NCBI RefSeq assembly: GCF_945956895.1
Contig: NZ_CAMFJF010000029.1
Location: forward strand, 1-47,606
Source: an uncultured Allobosea sp.
GTDB taxonomy: Bacteria; Pseudomonadota; Alphaproteobacteria; Rhizobiales; Beijerinckiaceae
DNA: 47,606 nucleotides
Reading direction: 5' to 3'
Part shown: piece by piece, positions 25,532 to 34,175 of the stretch
Layout of the letters: the number at the start of each line of letters is the position of its first letter
Numbering within the stretch: position 1 is the first letter of the stretch
Made by a program: the position numbers and the translations under genes
Notes under the pieces: generated by a model
The model's input: only the letters and a program-made list of their open reading frames with translations
Told to the model about the DNA's origin: nothing
Databases searched by the model: none

Positions 25532-28500
25532 CTATTCCGCAGCCTGCGGCAAGGCCGCGGCGGAGCCACCCTCACGCAACCGCCCAAGCAGCGTCGCCTC
25601 CTCGGCCTTCGCCGCCTTGAGATGCCGCTCCTTGACATGGCCGAAACCGCGGATCTTTTCCGGGATCGCGGCCAGCGCCACGCTGAGCGCGTGATTCTCC
25701 GGCGACAACCGCGTCAGCAGCTCGTTCAGCAGCGCTTCGTAATCCGCGATCAGCCGGCGCTCGGTGCGGCGCTCTTGCGTGTAGCCGAAGAGGTCGAAGG
25801 CGGTGCCGCGCAGGCCCTTGAACTTCGCGAGCACGGAGAAGGTGCCCATCATCCAGGGGCCGAAGCTCAGTTTGCGTGGCAGGCCGGTATGCGGGTCGCG
25901 CCGTGCCAGTAGAGGCGGGGCGAGGTGGAATTCGTAGCGCAGCTTCTTGCCTTCGTTGCCCTTGGCCTCAAAGGTCGCCGCGACCTGCTTGCGGAAGGCG
26001 CCGTCGCTGTAGAGGCGGGCGACCTCATACTCGTCCTTGTAGGCCATCAGCTTGAAGAGATTGCGCGCGACGGCCTCGGCGAGTGCCGTCTGGCCTGGCA
26101 TCACCGCCGCTTCCCGCGTCTGGGCACGGGCGACGAGATGGCGGTAGCGCGCCGCATAAGCGGCGTTCTGATAGGCGGTGAGGAAGGCGACGCGACGCTC
26201 GATGATCTCGTCGAGCGTCTGGGAGAGCTGGCGGGCCGGCGTCGCCGCCTTGCTTTGCGACAGGAGGCCGGCGAGCGCTTCGGGATCATGTGCGGCGCGG
26301 CGGCCGAGCTCGAAGGCCTGCTTGTTCATGGCGACGGCCTCGCCATTGAGCTCGATCGCCTTGGTCAGAGCGTCGCGCGAGAGCGGCACCGCGCCGAGCT
26401 GCCAGGCATGGCCGAGCATGAACATGTTGGCGGCGATGGCATTGCCGAGGAAGGCGACGGCAGCCGCGGTCGCGTCGATGAAATGCGTCTGCTCGCGGCC
26501 GGCGGCCGAGAGGATCGCGCGTTTCAGGCGCTCGGTCGGCAGCGAGAAATCGGCATTGCGGGTGAAATCGCCGGGCAAACTCTCGGCTGTGTTGACGATG
26601 ACGGTGCCACGCTCGGGCCGGACCGCGCCGAGCACCTTTTTCGAGCCGGTGACGATCAAGTCGCAGCCGAGGATCAGGTCGGCCTGACCGGCGGTGACGC
26701 GGATGGCGTGGATATCGTCCGGGTGGGGGGCGAGCTTGACGTGGCTGAAGACCGCGCCGCCCTTCTGGGCGAGCCCGGCCATGTCGATCATGCCGCAGCC
26801 CTTGCCTTCGAGATGCGCGGCCATGCCGAGGATCGCGCCGATGGTGACGACGCCGGTGCCGCCCACGCCGGTGACGATGACCGCGAAGCTGCGATCGAGC
26901 GCCGGCACGATCGGTTCGGGCAGCTCAGCTTCGCCGAGCGCCGAGGCATCGAGCCGGAGCGGATCGGCCTTTTTCGGCTTCGCGCCATGAACCGTGACGA
27001 AGGAGGGGCAGAAGCCCTTCACGCAGGAAAAGTCCTTGTTGCAGTTCGATTGGTCGATCTGGCGCTTGCGGCCGAATTCGGTCTCCAGCGGCTGCACCGA
27101 GACGCAGTTCGACTGCACGCCGCAATCGCCGCAGCCCTCGCAGACCAGCTCGTTGACGATCACGCGCTTGTCGGGGTCGGGATAGGCGCCGCGCTTGCGC
27201 CGCCGACGTTTTTCGGTGGCGCAGGTCTGGTCGTAGAGCAGCAGCGAGACGCCGGAGGTTCCGGCCAGCTCGCGCTGCACGGTGTCGAGCTCGTCGCGGT
27301 GGTGCAGTGTCGTGCCGGCCGGCCATTGCGTGCCGGGCGGATATTTGCCGGGCTCGTCGCTGACCACGGCGATGCGGCTCACGCCCTCGGCCGCGACTTG
27401 GCGGGCCATCTGGTCGGGCGAGAGATGGCCCTCGGCCTGCTGGCCGCCGGTCATCGCGACGGCATCATTGTAAAGCAGCTTGTAGGTGATGGTGACGCCG
27501 CTCGCGACGGCCCAGCGGATCGCGAGCGAGCCGGAATGGGTATAAGTGCCGTCGCCGAGATTCTGGAAGACATGGCCGCGCTTCGAAAACGGCGCCTCTC
27601 CGACCCAGTTTGCGCCTTCGCCGCCCATCTGGGTGAAGCCGGCGGTGTCGCGGTCCATCCACTGCACCATGTAATGGCAGCCGATGCCGGCATAGGCGCG
27701 CGAGCCCTCGGGCACCACGGTTGAGGAATTATGCGGGCAGCCCGAGCAGAAATAGGGCGTGCGCTTGGCGATCTCCTGCGCCTCGGCGAGGCGGCCTTGC
27801 GCCGCGGCGATCTCCTCCAGCCGAGTGCGCAGGGCGGGGTCGTCGCGGTATTGAAGCAGGCGTGAGCCGAGCGCGATCGCGATGTCGTTGGGGTCGAGCG
27901 CGCCATGGACGGGGAAGAGCCAGTCGCCCTTTTCGTCCTTCTTGCCGATCACCATCGGCTGGTGCTTGGCGCCGTAAAGCTCCTCGCGGACCTGGACCTC
28001 GATCAGCGATCGCTTCTCCTCGACCACCAGGATCAGGTCGAGTCCCTTGGCGAAGGATTTCAGCTCGGCCGGGTCGATCGGCCAAGGGCAGGCGAGCTTG
28101 AACAGGCGGATACCCAGATCATTGGCGCGGACCTCGTCGATGCCGAGATCGGCCAGTGCCTGCTGCACGTCGAGATAGGACTTGCCGACGGTGGCGATGC
28201 CGATGCGCGGCTTCTTCCCACCCTGGGTGACGATGCGGTTCAGCTTGTTGGCGCGCAGATAGGCCAGCATCGCATCGCGCTTGTAGAGATGCATCCGGCG
28301 CTCCTGCTCGACGAAATCGAGCTCGCGGCGGATGGCGAGGCCGCCGGGCGGCGGAGTGTAATCGGTTGGCGTGACGATGGTGACACGATCGAGCGCGCCG
28401 TCGATCGAGGCCGTCGATTCGATGTTGTCCTTGACGCATTTGATGCCGACCCAGACCGAGGCGAAGCGCGAGAGCGCGATGCCATGCAGGCCGTAATCGA

Positions 28501-29089
28501 TGATCTCCTGCACGCCGGCCGGGTTGAGGATCGGCATCATCCGGTCGACCAGCACGAATTCGGTCTGGTGGGCGTTGGTCGAGGATTCCGCGGTGTGGTC
28601 GTCGCCCATCAGGCAGATGACGCCGCCTTTGGGATCGGTGCCGGCCATGTTGCCATGGCGGAAGACGTCGCCTGAGCGGTCGACGCCCGGTCCCTTGCCG
28701 TACCAGAGCGCGAAGACGCCATCGTGCTTGCCTTCGCCGCTCAAACCCGCTTGCTGCGTGCCCCAGATCGCGGTCGCGGCGAGGTCCTCGTTCAGGCCGG
28801 GCTGGAAGACGATGTTGGCGGCCTTGAGGGGCTTCGCGGCGCGCATCAATTGTTGATCTAATCCGCCGAGCGGCGAGCCGCGATAGCCGGAGACGAAGCC
28901 GGCCGTGTCGAGTCCGGCCTGCCGGTCGCGCTCGCGCTGCATCAGCAGCATGCGGGCGACGGCCTGCGTGCCGGTGAGGAAGACCTCGCGCTTGTCGAGA
29001 TCGTATTTGTCGTCGAGCGCGACTTCGCGCAATCCGATCTGGGGCAGCGCGCCCGTTTCGGTGCCGGATTTACGCGGTATCTCGGCCAT
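25532..29089 (-). CDS. Indolepyruvate ferredoxin oxidoreductase, fused single-chain form
   Basis: An 1185-aa thiamine-diphosphate enzyme that converts arylpyruvates (indolepyruvate, phenylpyruvate) or related 2-oxoacids to acyl-CoA, with ferredoxin as electron acceptor. The start ATG at 29089 follows GGGAGG. The N-terminal pyruvate-binding domain contains GYRGSPLGGLD, and the TPP domain has CSGCPHNSSTVVPEGS and GDGTYTHSG. A cysteine-rich segment (Cys650, 653, 656, 662, 683, 689, 694) can hold iron-sulphur clusters. The gamma domain starts GVGGTGVVTIGAILG. The length matches the fused form of proteobacteria. A perfect operator-like inverted repeat lies 76 bases upstream. Proximity to two CoA ligases fits arylacetate metabolism, but this is inference. 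Confidence 0.92.
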   Translation of the reverse strand: MAEIPRKSGTETGALPQIGLREVALDDKYDLDKREVFLTGTQAVARMLLMQRERDRQAGLDTAGFVSGYRGSPLGGLDQQLMRAAKPLKAANIVFQPGLNEDLAATAIWGTQQAGLSGEGKHDGVFALWYGKGPGVDRSGDVFRHGNMAGTDPKGGVICLMGDDHTAESSTNAHQTEFVLVDRMMPILNPAGVQEIIDYGLHGIALSRFASVWVGIKCVKDNIESTASIDGALDRVTIVTPTDYTPPPGGLAIRRELDFVEQERRMHLYKRDAMLAYLRANKLNRIVTQGGKKPRIGIATVGKSYLDVQQALADLGIDEVRANDLGIRLFKLACPWPIDPAELKSFAKGLDLILVVEEKRSLIEVQVREELYGAKHQPMVIGKKDEKGDWLFPVHGALDPNDIAIALGSRLLQYRDDPALRTRLEEIAAAQGRLAEAQEIAKRTPYFCSGCPHNSSTVVPEGSRAYAGIGCHYMVQWMDRDTAGFTQMGGEGANWVGEAPFSKRGHVFQNLGDGTYTHSGSLAIRWAVASGVTITYKLLYNDAVAMTGGQQAEGHLSPDQMARQVAAEGVSRIAVVSDEPGKYPPGTQWPAGTTLHHRDELDTVQRELAGTSGVSLLLYDQTCATEKRRRRKRGAYPDPDKRVIVNELVCEGCGDCGVQSNCVSVQPLETEFGRKRQIDQSNCNKDFSCVKGFCPSFVTVHGAKPKKADPLRLDASALGEAELPEPIVPALDRSFAVIVTGVGGTGVVTIGAILGMAAHLEGKGCGMIDMAGLAQKGGAVFSHVKLAPHPDDIHAIRVTAGQADLILGCDLIVTGSKKVLGAVRPERGTVIVNTAESLPGDFTRNADFSLPTERLKRAILSAAGREQTHFIDATAAAVAFLGNAIAANMFMLGHAWQLGAVPLSRDALTKAIELNGEAVAMNKQAFELGRRAAHDPEALAGLLSQSKAATPARQLSQTLDEIIERRVAFLTAYQNAAYAARYRHLVARAQTREAAVMPGQTALAEAVARNLFKLMAYKDEYEVARLYSDGAFRKQVAATFEAKGNEGKKLRYEFHLAPPLLARRDPHTGLPRKLSFGPWMMGTFSVLAKFKGLRGTAFDLFGYTQERRTERRLIADYEALLNELLTRLSPENHALSVALAAIPEKIRGFGHVKERHLKAAKAEEATLLGRLREGGSAAALPQAAE

Positions 29090-29399
29090 GCTCGGCCTCC
29101 CGGATCGTCGTTCCCACCGACGGGCCGGTAGTCCCGGCCTCATGCTTTGCCGTCTCCGCGGCGAATATGTCAGCAAAGCTGACATATCGACCGGAGGCGG
29201 TCAATCGATCTGGTATCATTCCAGTTTTCGCGGCCCGGTCCAATGGGCTTGCGGGCGAGATGTGGCGCGTCGTGTGGAGGGCGCCGCGATTTGGCCCTGT
29301 TTGGCGGGGATGGCTGTTGCGGTCGTCGCAGGCCTGTCACGGCCGTTGACGATCGCTTGGCCATGATCCACGCAGGTCGGGATCACGGAGGTCTTGGCT
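29090..29399. other. Divergent intergenic region with operator
   Basis: These 310 bases separate the oxidoreductase (minus) from the DUF1007 gene (plus). They contain the 10+3+10 inverted repeat at 29165-29187, a small hairpin GACCG/CGGTC at 29189-29202, and GGAGG at 29387-29391, which serves the DUF1007 start. No frame or palindromic repeat of the dispersed families was seen. Confidence 0.5.
29165..29187. promoter_or_regulatory. Perfect 10-bp inverted repeat, probable operator
   Basis: ATATGTCAGC (29165-29174) and GCTGACATAT (29178-29187) flank AAA. A perfect 20-of-20 match in a divergent gap, with no T-run, looks like a dimeric repressor site. It lies 76-98 bases before the oxidoreductase gene and more than 200 bases before the DUF1007 gene, so the former is the likelier target. 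No regulator gene is adjacent. Confidence 0.65.
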
Positions 29400-30044
29400 T
29401 TGACGCGATGCGCATCTCTGACGGCCCTTGCCGGGCTCCTGCTGGCCGCCATCGGGGCAGGGCCGGCAGCTGCGCATCCGCATGTCTTCGTCGCGGCCAA
29501 AGCCGAAATCGTCTTTTCGTCTGACGGCGCGGTGCAGGCGATCCGACACCATTGGAGTTTCGACGAGGCCTATTCGGCCTACATCACCCAAGGGCTCGAC
29601 AAGAACGGCGACGGCAAGCTGACTTCGGACGAGCTCGCCGAACTCGCCAAGATCAACGTCGAATCGCTGCCCGATGTCGAGTTCTTCACTGCCGCCAAGC
29701 TCAACGGCCGCAAGCAGGAATTCGGCACCCCGGGCGAGCAGATCATGTCCTTCGACAACAAGGTGCTGACGCTGGTCTTCACGCTGCCGCTGAAGACCCC
29801 GGCCAGGGCGCGCTCCTTCGGCATCGAGATCGGCGATCCCACCTATTTCGTCGCCTTCGACATCGTCGATGCGCCGGATGCGGTCGTGACCAAAGGTGCG
29901 CCGCAAGGCTGCGTCGTGCGGGTCAACCGCCCGCCCAAGCTCGACGACACCACGCAGAAGCGCCTGGCCGAGGCCGATATCACTGCGACGCCCGATGTCA
30001 GCGGTCTCGAAATCGTGACGCGGGCGCTGGTGGCATGTCCGTGA
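29400..30044 (+). CDS. DUF1007 family exported protein (nickel/cobalt transporter partner)
   Basis: A 214-aa secreted protein. TTG at 29400, eight bases after GGAGG, is the preferred start; TTG at 29394 is too close. A signal peptide (MTRCASLTALAGLLLAAIGAGPAAA) precedes HPHVFVAAKAEIVF, the DUF1007 hallmark with its exposed His pair. An EF-hand-like loop, DKNGDGKLTSDELAEL, lies at about 75-90. DUF1007 genes are regularly next to NicO nickel/cobalt permeases, as here: the stop overlaps the next gene. A periplasmic metal-handling role is inferred from this pairing. Confidence 0.85.
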   Translation: MTRCASLTALAGLLLAAIGAGPAAAHPHVFVAAKAEIVFSSDGAVQAIRHHWSFDEAYSAYITQGLDKNGDGKLTSDELAELAKINVESLPDVEFFTAAKLNGRKQEFGTPGEQIMSFDNKVLTLVFTLPLKTPARARSFGIEIGDPTYFVAFDIVDAPDAVVTKGAPQGCVVRVNRPPKLDDTTQKRLAEADITATPDVSGLEIVTRALVACP

Positions 30045-31156
30045 GTGTCTCCCTCAGCCCTCATCCTGAGGAGCCGCGAAGCGGCGTCTCGAAGGATGTT
30101 CCAGCGCACTCTGGACCATCCTTCGAGACGCGCTCTCCGAGCGCTCCTCAGGATGAGGGCTCGCTTAGGGGTAACGCGCTGTCGCGGCGCCTGATCGCCT
30201 GCGCGCTGGCGCTGCTTCTGGTCGGGGGCGTGGTCGCGCTGCTCGCCATGCTGATCGCGAGCGTGAGCCCGCCGCCTCCGCCGCCGCCGCGCAACCCCTT
30301 CGGCACGGCTTTGCCGCGCGAGGCTCTGCCGTCGACGACGGGCTTCGGTGCGGTTCTGCTCGCCTGGCAATCGAGCTTCTATCGCGAATTGACGGCGACG
30401 CTGAAGGCGATCGCGACCGCTCCGGGCGCGCTCTGGGGTCTGCTCGGGCTCTCATTCGGTTATGGCGTCTTCCATGCGGCCGGGCCCGGCCATGGCAAGG
30501 CGGTGATCTCCGGCTACATTGTCGCCGACAATCGCAGCTTGAAGCGGGGCCTGGGATTGAGCTTCGCGGCGGCGCTCCTGCAGGCGCTGGTTGCGATCGC
30601 GATCGTCACGGTGGCGACTTTGCTGCTGCGGGTGACCGCGATGCAGATGAACGCCGCGACGACCGTGATCGAGCAGGGCAGCTTCCTGCTTGTCGCGCTG
30701 GTTGGGCTGTTGATGCTCTGGCGGAAGGCGGGCGCGCTGGTCCGGCTGGAAGCGGGCGGGGCGCATGACCCGGCGACTTGCGACCATGTCCATATGCCCG
30801 ATGCCGAGCAGGTCTCGCGGCTCGCCGGCTGGCGCGACATGGCCGGCGTCGTCGTCGCGGCCGGCGCGCGGCCCTGCGCTGGTGCGCTGATCATCCTCGT
30901 CTTCGCCAATGCGCAGGGGCTGTTCTGGGCCGGCATCGCCGCAGCCTTCGCCATGGCACTGGGCACGGCGCTCACCACCGGGGCGCTGGCCGCCTTCGCC
31001 GTCTTCTTCAAGTTCGCGGCACTGAAATTCGCGGGCGGCGGCAGCCTGCGCTCGGCCCGGTTGATCGCCGGGCTCGAATTGCTGGCCGCAGCCTTCGTTG
31101 CCGTATTGGGCGCGGCGCTGTTCACCGGTCTGTGGATCGGCGGGATGGGGAGCTGA
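30035..31156 (+). CDS. NicO-family nickel/cobalt transporter with repeat-derived N-terminus
   Basis: A 373-aa inner-membrane transporter. The core has HAAGPGHGKAVISGYI (helix with metal-binding His), a cytoplasmic or periplasmic loop with CDHVHMPDAE, and ARPCAGALIILVFANAQG, all typical of NicO/RcnA proteins. ATG at 30035 or GTG at 30041 overlaps the DUF1007 stop. Residues about 8-43 are encoded by the palindromic repeat at 30056-30161 (SPHPEEPRSGVSKDV) and precede the first helix (LIACALALLLVGGVV). The family alone cannot settle import versus export. The cobalt-type nitrile hydratase genes that converge on it make cobalt supply plausible. Confidence 0.88.
   Translation: MSVSVSLSPHPEEPRSGVSKDVPAHSGPSFETRSPSAPQDEGSLRGNALSRRLIACALALLLVGGVVALLAMLIASVSPPPPPPPRNPFGTALPREALPSTTGFGAVLLAWQSSFYRELTATLKAIATAPGALWGLLGLSFGYGVFHAAGPGHGKAVISGYIVADNRSLKRGLGLSFAAALLQALVAIAIVTVATLLLRVTAMQMNAATTVIEQGSFLLVALVGLLMLWRKAGALVRLEAGGAHDPATCDHVHMPDAEQVSRLAGWRDMAGVVVAAGARPCAGALIILVFANAQGLFWAGIAAAFAMALGTALTTGALAAFAVFFKFAALKFAGGGSLRSARLIAGLELLAAAFVAVLGAALFTGLWIGGMGS
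30056..30161. repeat. Palindromic repeat, CCTCATCCTGAGGAGC family, inside a CDS
   Basis: AGCCCTCATCCTGAGGAGC is mirrored at the right end by GCTCCTCAGGATGAGGGCT, with inner arms TCGAAGGATG and CATCCTTCGA. It is in frame within the NicO transporter gene and has no stop. A close relative lies at 42772-42877. Confidence 0.85.
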
Positions 31157-31184
31157 CGCGCGTCGGCTTGGTACGGAACCACAC

Positions 31185-31279
31185 CGTCATCCCGGACAAG
31201 CGGCGCAGCAGCGCCGATCCGGGATCCATCGTAGAGCGCCGAGCCCTCCGATGGATCCCGGGGCAAGCCCGGGATGACG
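31185..31279. repeat. Palindromic repeat, GTCATCCCGG family
   Basis: CGTCATCCCGGAC ... CCCGGGATGACG with inner GGATCCATCG and CGATGGATCC arms; close to the copies at 10687 and 44783. It lies between the convergent NicO and nitrile hydratase accessory genes. Confidence 0.8.
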
Positions 31280-31304
31280 GCAGAGGCTTTCGCGCTCGCT
31301 GTGG

Positions 31305-31688
31305 CTACCGCAGCGGATCGTTCTCCAGCAGGATCGGCTTGCCGTGCGGTGTCGCCTCGGCCGCGCGGGCCCAGGAGGCGGCGAGGGCGTCGACGCCGTC
31401 ATGGGAGGTCAGCCCCTTCGCGATCAGCAGGTGCTCCAGTGCCTCGCACCAGCGCTCGTAATAATCCGAGCCGTCGCGGCAGCCCCCGGCTGCGAGCGCC
31501 TCACGGATTTCAGCCCCGAGCGCCTGCGCCCATTCCTCGGCGGTGAAGACACCCTTGTTCTGGAGCTCGACGACCAGCGCGAAGGCCTGCGCCTGCCAGG
31601 GCTCGGCGAAGATCGGCCCCTCGGCATCGCGCGGGATCGGCGTGTCGGCGGCCAATGCTGCCGCCAGATCGGTCTCAGGCCGGCTCAA
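31305..31688 (-). CDS. Nitrile hydratase accessory (activator) protein
   Basis: A 127-aa protein of the nitrile hydratase activator/beta-like family, needed to load cobalt into the alpha subunit. Motifs are IFAEPWQAQAFALVVELQNKGVFTAEEWAQALGAEIR and YYERWCEALEHLLIAKG, in pieces, which resemble the N-terminal part of beta subunits. The start is TTG at 31688, five bases after GGGAGAG; it overlaps the end of the beta gene by 14 bases, so the two are coupled. An upstream ATG would lie deep in the beta gene and is unlikely. Confidence 0.85.
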   Translation of the reverse strand: MSRPETDLAAALAADTPIPRDAEGPIFAEPWQAQAFALVVELQNKGVFTAEEWAQALGAEIREALAAGGCRDGSDYYERWCEALEHLLIAKGLTSHDGVDALAASWARAAEATPHGKPILLENDPLR

Positions 31689-32334
31689 GATAGCTCTCCC
31701 AAGCCTCGATGCTGACGGTGGAGGTCGGGTCGGCGTCGCGGCCCCAGAGTTCTCTGCCGTCGAAGACCACCGTGTAGAGCCATTGCGCCGTTTCCGGCTG
31801 CCCCTGCGCGCCCGTATCCGGGAAGACATGGCAGCCGACGATGCGCTCGATTACACCGATCTTGCCGCGGGCATAGCGCGGCAGGCGGGTGTGATGCTGC
31901 GGGTGCATCACGATGGTGCGGACCTTGTCGCCGATGGCGAAGCGGGCCGGGGCCTTGGCCTCGCGCTCGTAGGGGAAGCCGCGGCGCAGGACGCCGGCGA
32001 CCTCCTCGCCCTTGAGCACGCGCTTTGGCTCGCGGCGCTCGGGGGCCGGCTTGCCGGTGGCGAGCTCGTCGGCGCTCAGGAAGCCATGCTTGACCAGCAC
32101 CTTGTCGAGCGCGGCAAGCCAGATCTCGTAATAGGTCGAGGAGAGATACTGGGCCGGCGGCAGGCTCTCGCGGGCATGGCGGATCTCGTCGATGGTCCAG
32201 GCGCCCATGGCGCCGGCCGCGACATTGATCGCGAGCACGCGCTTCTCCCAGTCGCCATGGAAGACCGGCTCGTTCGGCTCGGGGACGACCGGGCCGAAAC
32301 CCATCTGGCCGCCGAGATCATGGGCGCTGTTCAT
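31675..32334 (-). CDS. nthB: Nitrile hydratase beta subunit
   Basis: A 219-aa structural subunit. It begins [19 protein letters not shown], the classic N-terminus, followed by [15 protein letters not shown] and [20 protein letters not shown]. The C-terminal SH3-like barrel has [34 protein letters not shown] in pieces and [23 protein letters not shown]. The start ATG overlaps the alpha stop in ATGA. The alpha-beta order seen here is the order typical of Fe-type operons; many Co-type operons run beta-alpha, yet the metal motif in alpha is of Co type. Confidence 0.95.
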   Translation of the reverse strand: MNSAHDLGGQMGFGPVVPEPNEPVFHGDWEKRVLAINVAAGAMGAWTIDEIRHARESLPPAQYLSSTYYEIWLAALDKVLVKHGFLSADELATGKPAPERREPKRVLKGEEVAGVLRRGFPYEREAKAPARFAIGDKVRTIVMHPQHHTRLPRYARGKIGVIERIVGCHVFPDTGAQGQPETAQWLYTVVFDGRELWGRDADPTSTVSIEAWESYLEPA

Positions 32335-32960
32335 GCCGCGTCCTCCACGCGGGGCAGGCCGGTGCCGATCATCGAATCGCGAGTGACGATGCTGGCGAGC
32401 TTCTCCTCGCTCCAGCCCTCGGTGCCGGCGGGGCGCATCGGGATGACGATGAAGCGGGTCTCGGCGGTCGAATCCCAGACGCGGATGCGCTGGGTCTCCG
32501 GCAGCGTCACGCCGAAATCGGCGATCGTGCCGCGCGGGTCGATCACCGCCTTGGCGCGGTAGGGCGGGGATTTGTACCAGACCGGCGGCAGGCCCAGCAC
32601 CGGCCATGGGTAGCAGGAACAGAGCGTGCAGACGATGAGGTTGTGCTGCTCGGGCGTGTTGAAGCAGGCGACGATATGCTCGCCGCCGCGCCCGCCATAG
32701 CCGAGCTCTGCCGCTGCCGCCGTGCCGTCCGCCTTCAGCCGCTCGGCGAAGGCCGGGTCGGTCCAGGCCTTGGCGACGATGCGGGCGCCGTCGCGCGGGC
32801 CGATCCTGGTCTCGTAGGTGTCGATGATCGCGTCCAGCGCGGCCGGATCGACATAGCCCTTCTGGACCATCAGCGTTTCCAGCGCCTTCACCCGCGCCTC
32901 GATGGCGGTGAAGTGGTTGTCATGGGTGTGGTCGTCATCGTGGTGGTGATGTCCGCTCAT
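32331..32960 (-). CDS. nthA: Nitrile hydratase alpha subunit, cobalt type
   Basis: A 209-aa catalytic subunit that hydrates nitriles to amides. The metal site CTLCSC (Cys111, Cys114, Ser115, Cys116) has Thr in the second position, which marks cobalt enzymes (iron enzymes have CSLCSC). It is followed by [23 protein letters not shown]. The N-terminus is unusual: [13 protein letters not shown] within the first 16 residues, a natural metal-binding-like stretch. The start ATG follows GAGGAGA. It sits 12 bases after the amidase gene, in a run of overlapping or tightly packed genes. Confidence 0.96.
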   Translation of the reverse strand: MSGHHHHDDDHTHDNHFTAIEARVKALETLMVQKGYVDPAALDAIIDTYETRIGPRDGARIVAKAWTDPAFAERLKADGTAAAAELGYGGRGGEHIVACFNTPEQHNLIVCTLCSCYPWPVLGLPPVWYKSPPYRAKAVIDPRGTIADFGVTLPETQRIRVWDSTAETRFIVIPMRPAGTEGWSEEKLASIVTRDSMIGTGLPRVEDAA

Positions 32961-32972
32961 GGCGGTCTCCTC

Positions 32973-34169
32973 TCAGGCGATCCGGATGCGCGCGGCGCGT
33001 TCGTAGCGCACCGCGAAGGCGACGAGCGAGCGGTCGGAGCCCTTCGGCCCGATCAATGACAGGCCGAGCGGGGCGCCGTCGCGCTGCGCCACGGGAATCG
33101 TGACCTGCGGGAAGCCGGACAAGCCCGCAAGACAAAGCAAGCGCAAGGCGCGATTGCGGAAATCCTCGAGCTCCGATTCCTTCGCCGCGATCAGCGGGGC
33201 GACATCCGGCATGGTCGGCAGGACCAATACCCCGTTCTGGCCGAGCAGGCGCGACAGCCTGGTGCGGAAGGATTTCCGGGTGGTTTCGCCCTTGGCGTAT
33301 TCGGCGTCGGTCACCGCCTTCGAGAAGGCGAAGCGCTCCTTCACGCCCGGCCCGAGCGGCGGGTAGAAGCGCTCGATCATCGGGCCATCGGACAGCCAGG
33401 CTTCGCGGCCCTGGATCCAGCGGAAAGCCCAGTAGAGCGCATCGAGATCGCGGACGAGCTTGACGCCTTCGGGCTGGCCGAGCGTGGGCACGGTGCGCTG
33501 CACGACATTGCGCAGGATCGTCTCGGCCTCGGGCACAGCCTGGGCGAACATGTCATCGGCCATCAGGAGGCGTGGGGCTTCCGGCAATTCCGTCTTGTCG
33601 GGGCCGAACAGGACATTGGCGACGCGGGCGAAGATGTCGCCGTCGCGGGCGAACCAGCCGGGCGTGTCCAGGCTTTCCGCCAGCGGCCAGGCGCGCTTCA
33701 GCGAGAGCCGGCCATGGCTCGGCCGGATGCCGAAGAGGCCGCCATAGCTTGCCGGCGCCCGCACCGAGCCGCCGGTGTCCGAGCCCAGCGCGATATCGGC
33801 GAGGCGCCCGGCGACCGCCGCCATCGAGCCGCAGGAGGAGCCGCCGGTGATGCGATCAGGCGCGGCCGGGTTGATCGGCGAGCCGAAATGCGCGTTCTGG
33901 CCGTTGAGCGAGAAGGCGAGCTCGTCGGTATGGGTCTTGCCGACGAAGCGGGCACCGGCCTGGAGCAGCTCCTTCACGATCGGCGCGGTCTTGGCCTTGA
34001 TGCCGGATTGCGCCAGCACCAGCGGCGAGCCCGCCCCGGTCGGATAGCCCTTGATGTCGAAGAGGTCTTTCACCGCCAGCGTCAGCCCGGCGAGCGGGCC
34101 GGCGACGGCATGTTTCACCGGCGCGTCGGGATAGGGGAGGAAGCAGCGGAACGGATCGTCGAAAGTCAT
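32973..34169 (-). CDS. Amidase (amidase signature family)
   Basis: A 398-aa hydrolase that converts amides to acids, the step after nitrile hydratase. The Ser-cisSer-Lys triad is visible as Lys34 (AVKDLFD), Ser111 (TGGSSCGS) and nucleophile Ser135 (SDTGGSVRAP). Compared with many family members the enzyme is short, lacking C-terminal insertions. Position between the GGT-like gene (6 bases) and nitrile hydratase alpha (12 bases) indicates one operon and a nitrile-to-acid pathway. The specific amide is unknown. Confidence 0.93.
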   Translation of the reverse strand: MTFDDPFRCFLPYPDAPVKHAVAGPLAGLTLAVKDLFDIKGYPTGAGSPLVLAQSGIKAKTAPIVKELLQAGARFVGKTHTDELAFSLNGQNAHFGSPINPAAPDRITGGSSCGSMAAVAGRLADIALGSDTGGSVRAPASYGGLFGIRPSHGRLSLKRAWPLAESLDTPGWFARDGDIFARVANVLFGPDKTELPEAPRLLMADDMFAQAVPEAETILRNVVQRTVPTLGQPEGVKLVRDLDALYWAFRWIQGREAWLSDGPMIERFYPPLGPGVKERFAFSKAVTDAEYAKGETTRKSFRTRLSRLLGQNGVLVLPTMPDVAPLIAAKESELEDFRNRALRLLCLAGLSGFPQVTIPVAQRDGAPLGLSLIGPKGSDRSLVAFAVRYERAARIRIA

Positions 34170-34175
34170 CTGGCG

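Noticed and set aside
25365..25638. N-terminal extension of the Crp/Fnr regulator
   Set aside because: It is encoded by repeat DNA and is Arg/Pro-rich; the conserved domain begins right after TTG 25365.
25925..27724. 599-codon plus-strand frame inside the oxidoreductase gene
   Set aside because: The minus strand encodes a well-conserved TPP enzyme there; the plus frame has no family features.
32920..32952. His-rich start of nitrile hydratase alpha as an engineered tag
   Set aside because: The tract is interspersed with Asp/Thr/Asn and lies in native operon DNA with its own ribosome site, so it is natural.
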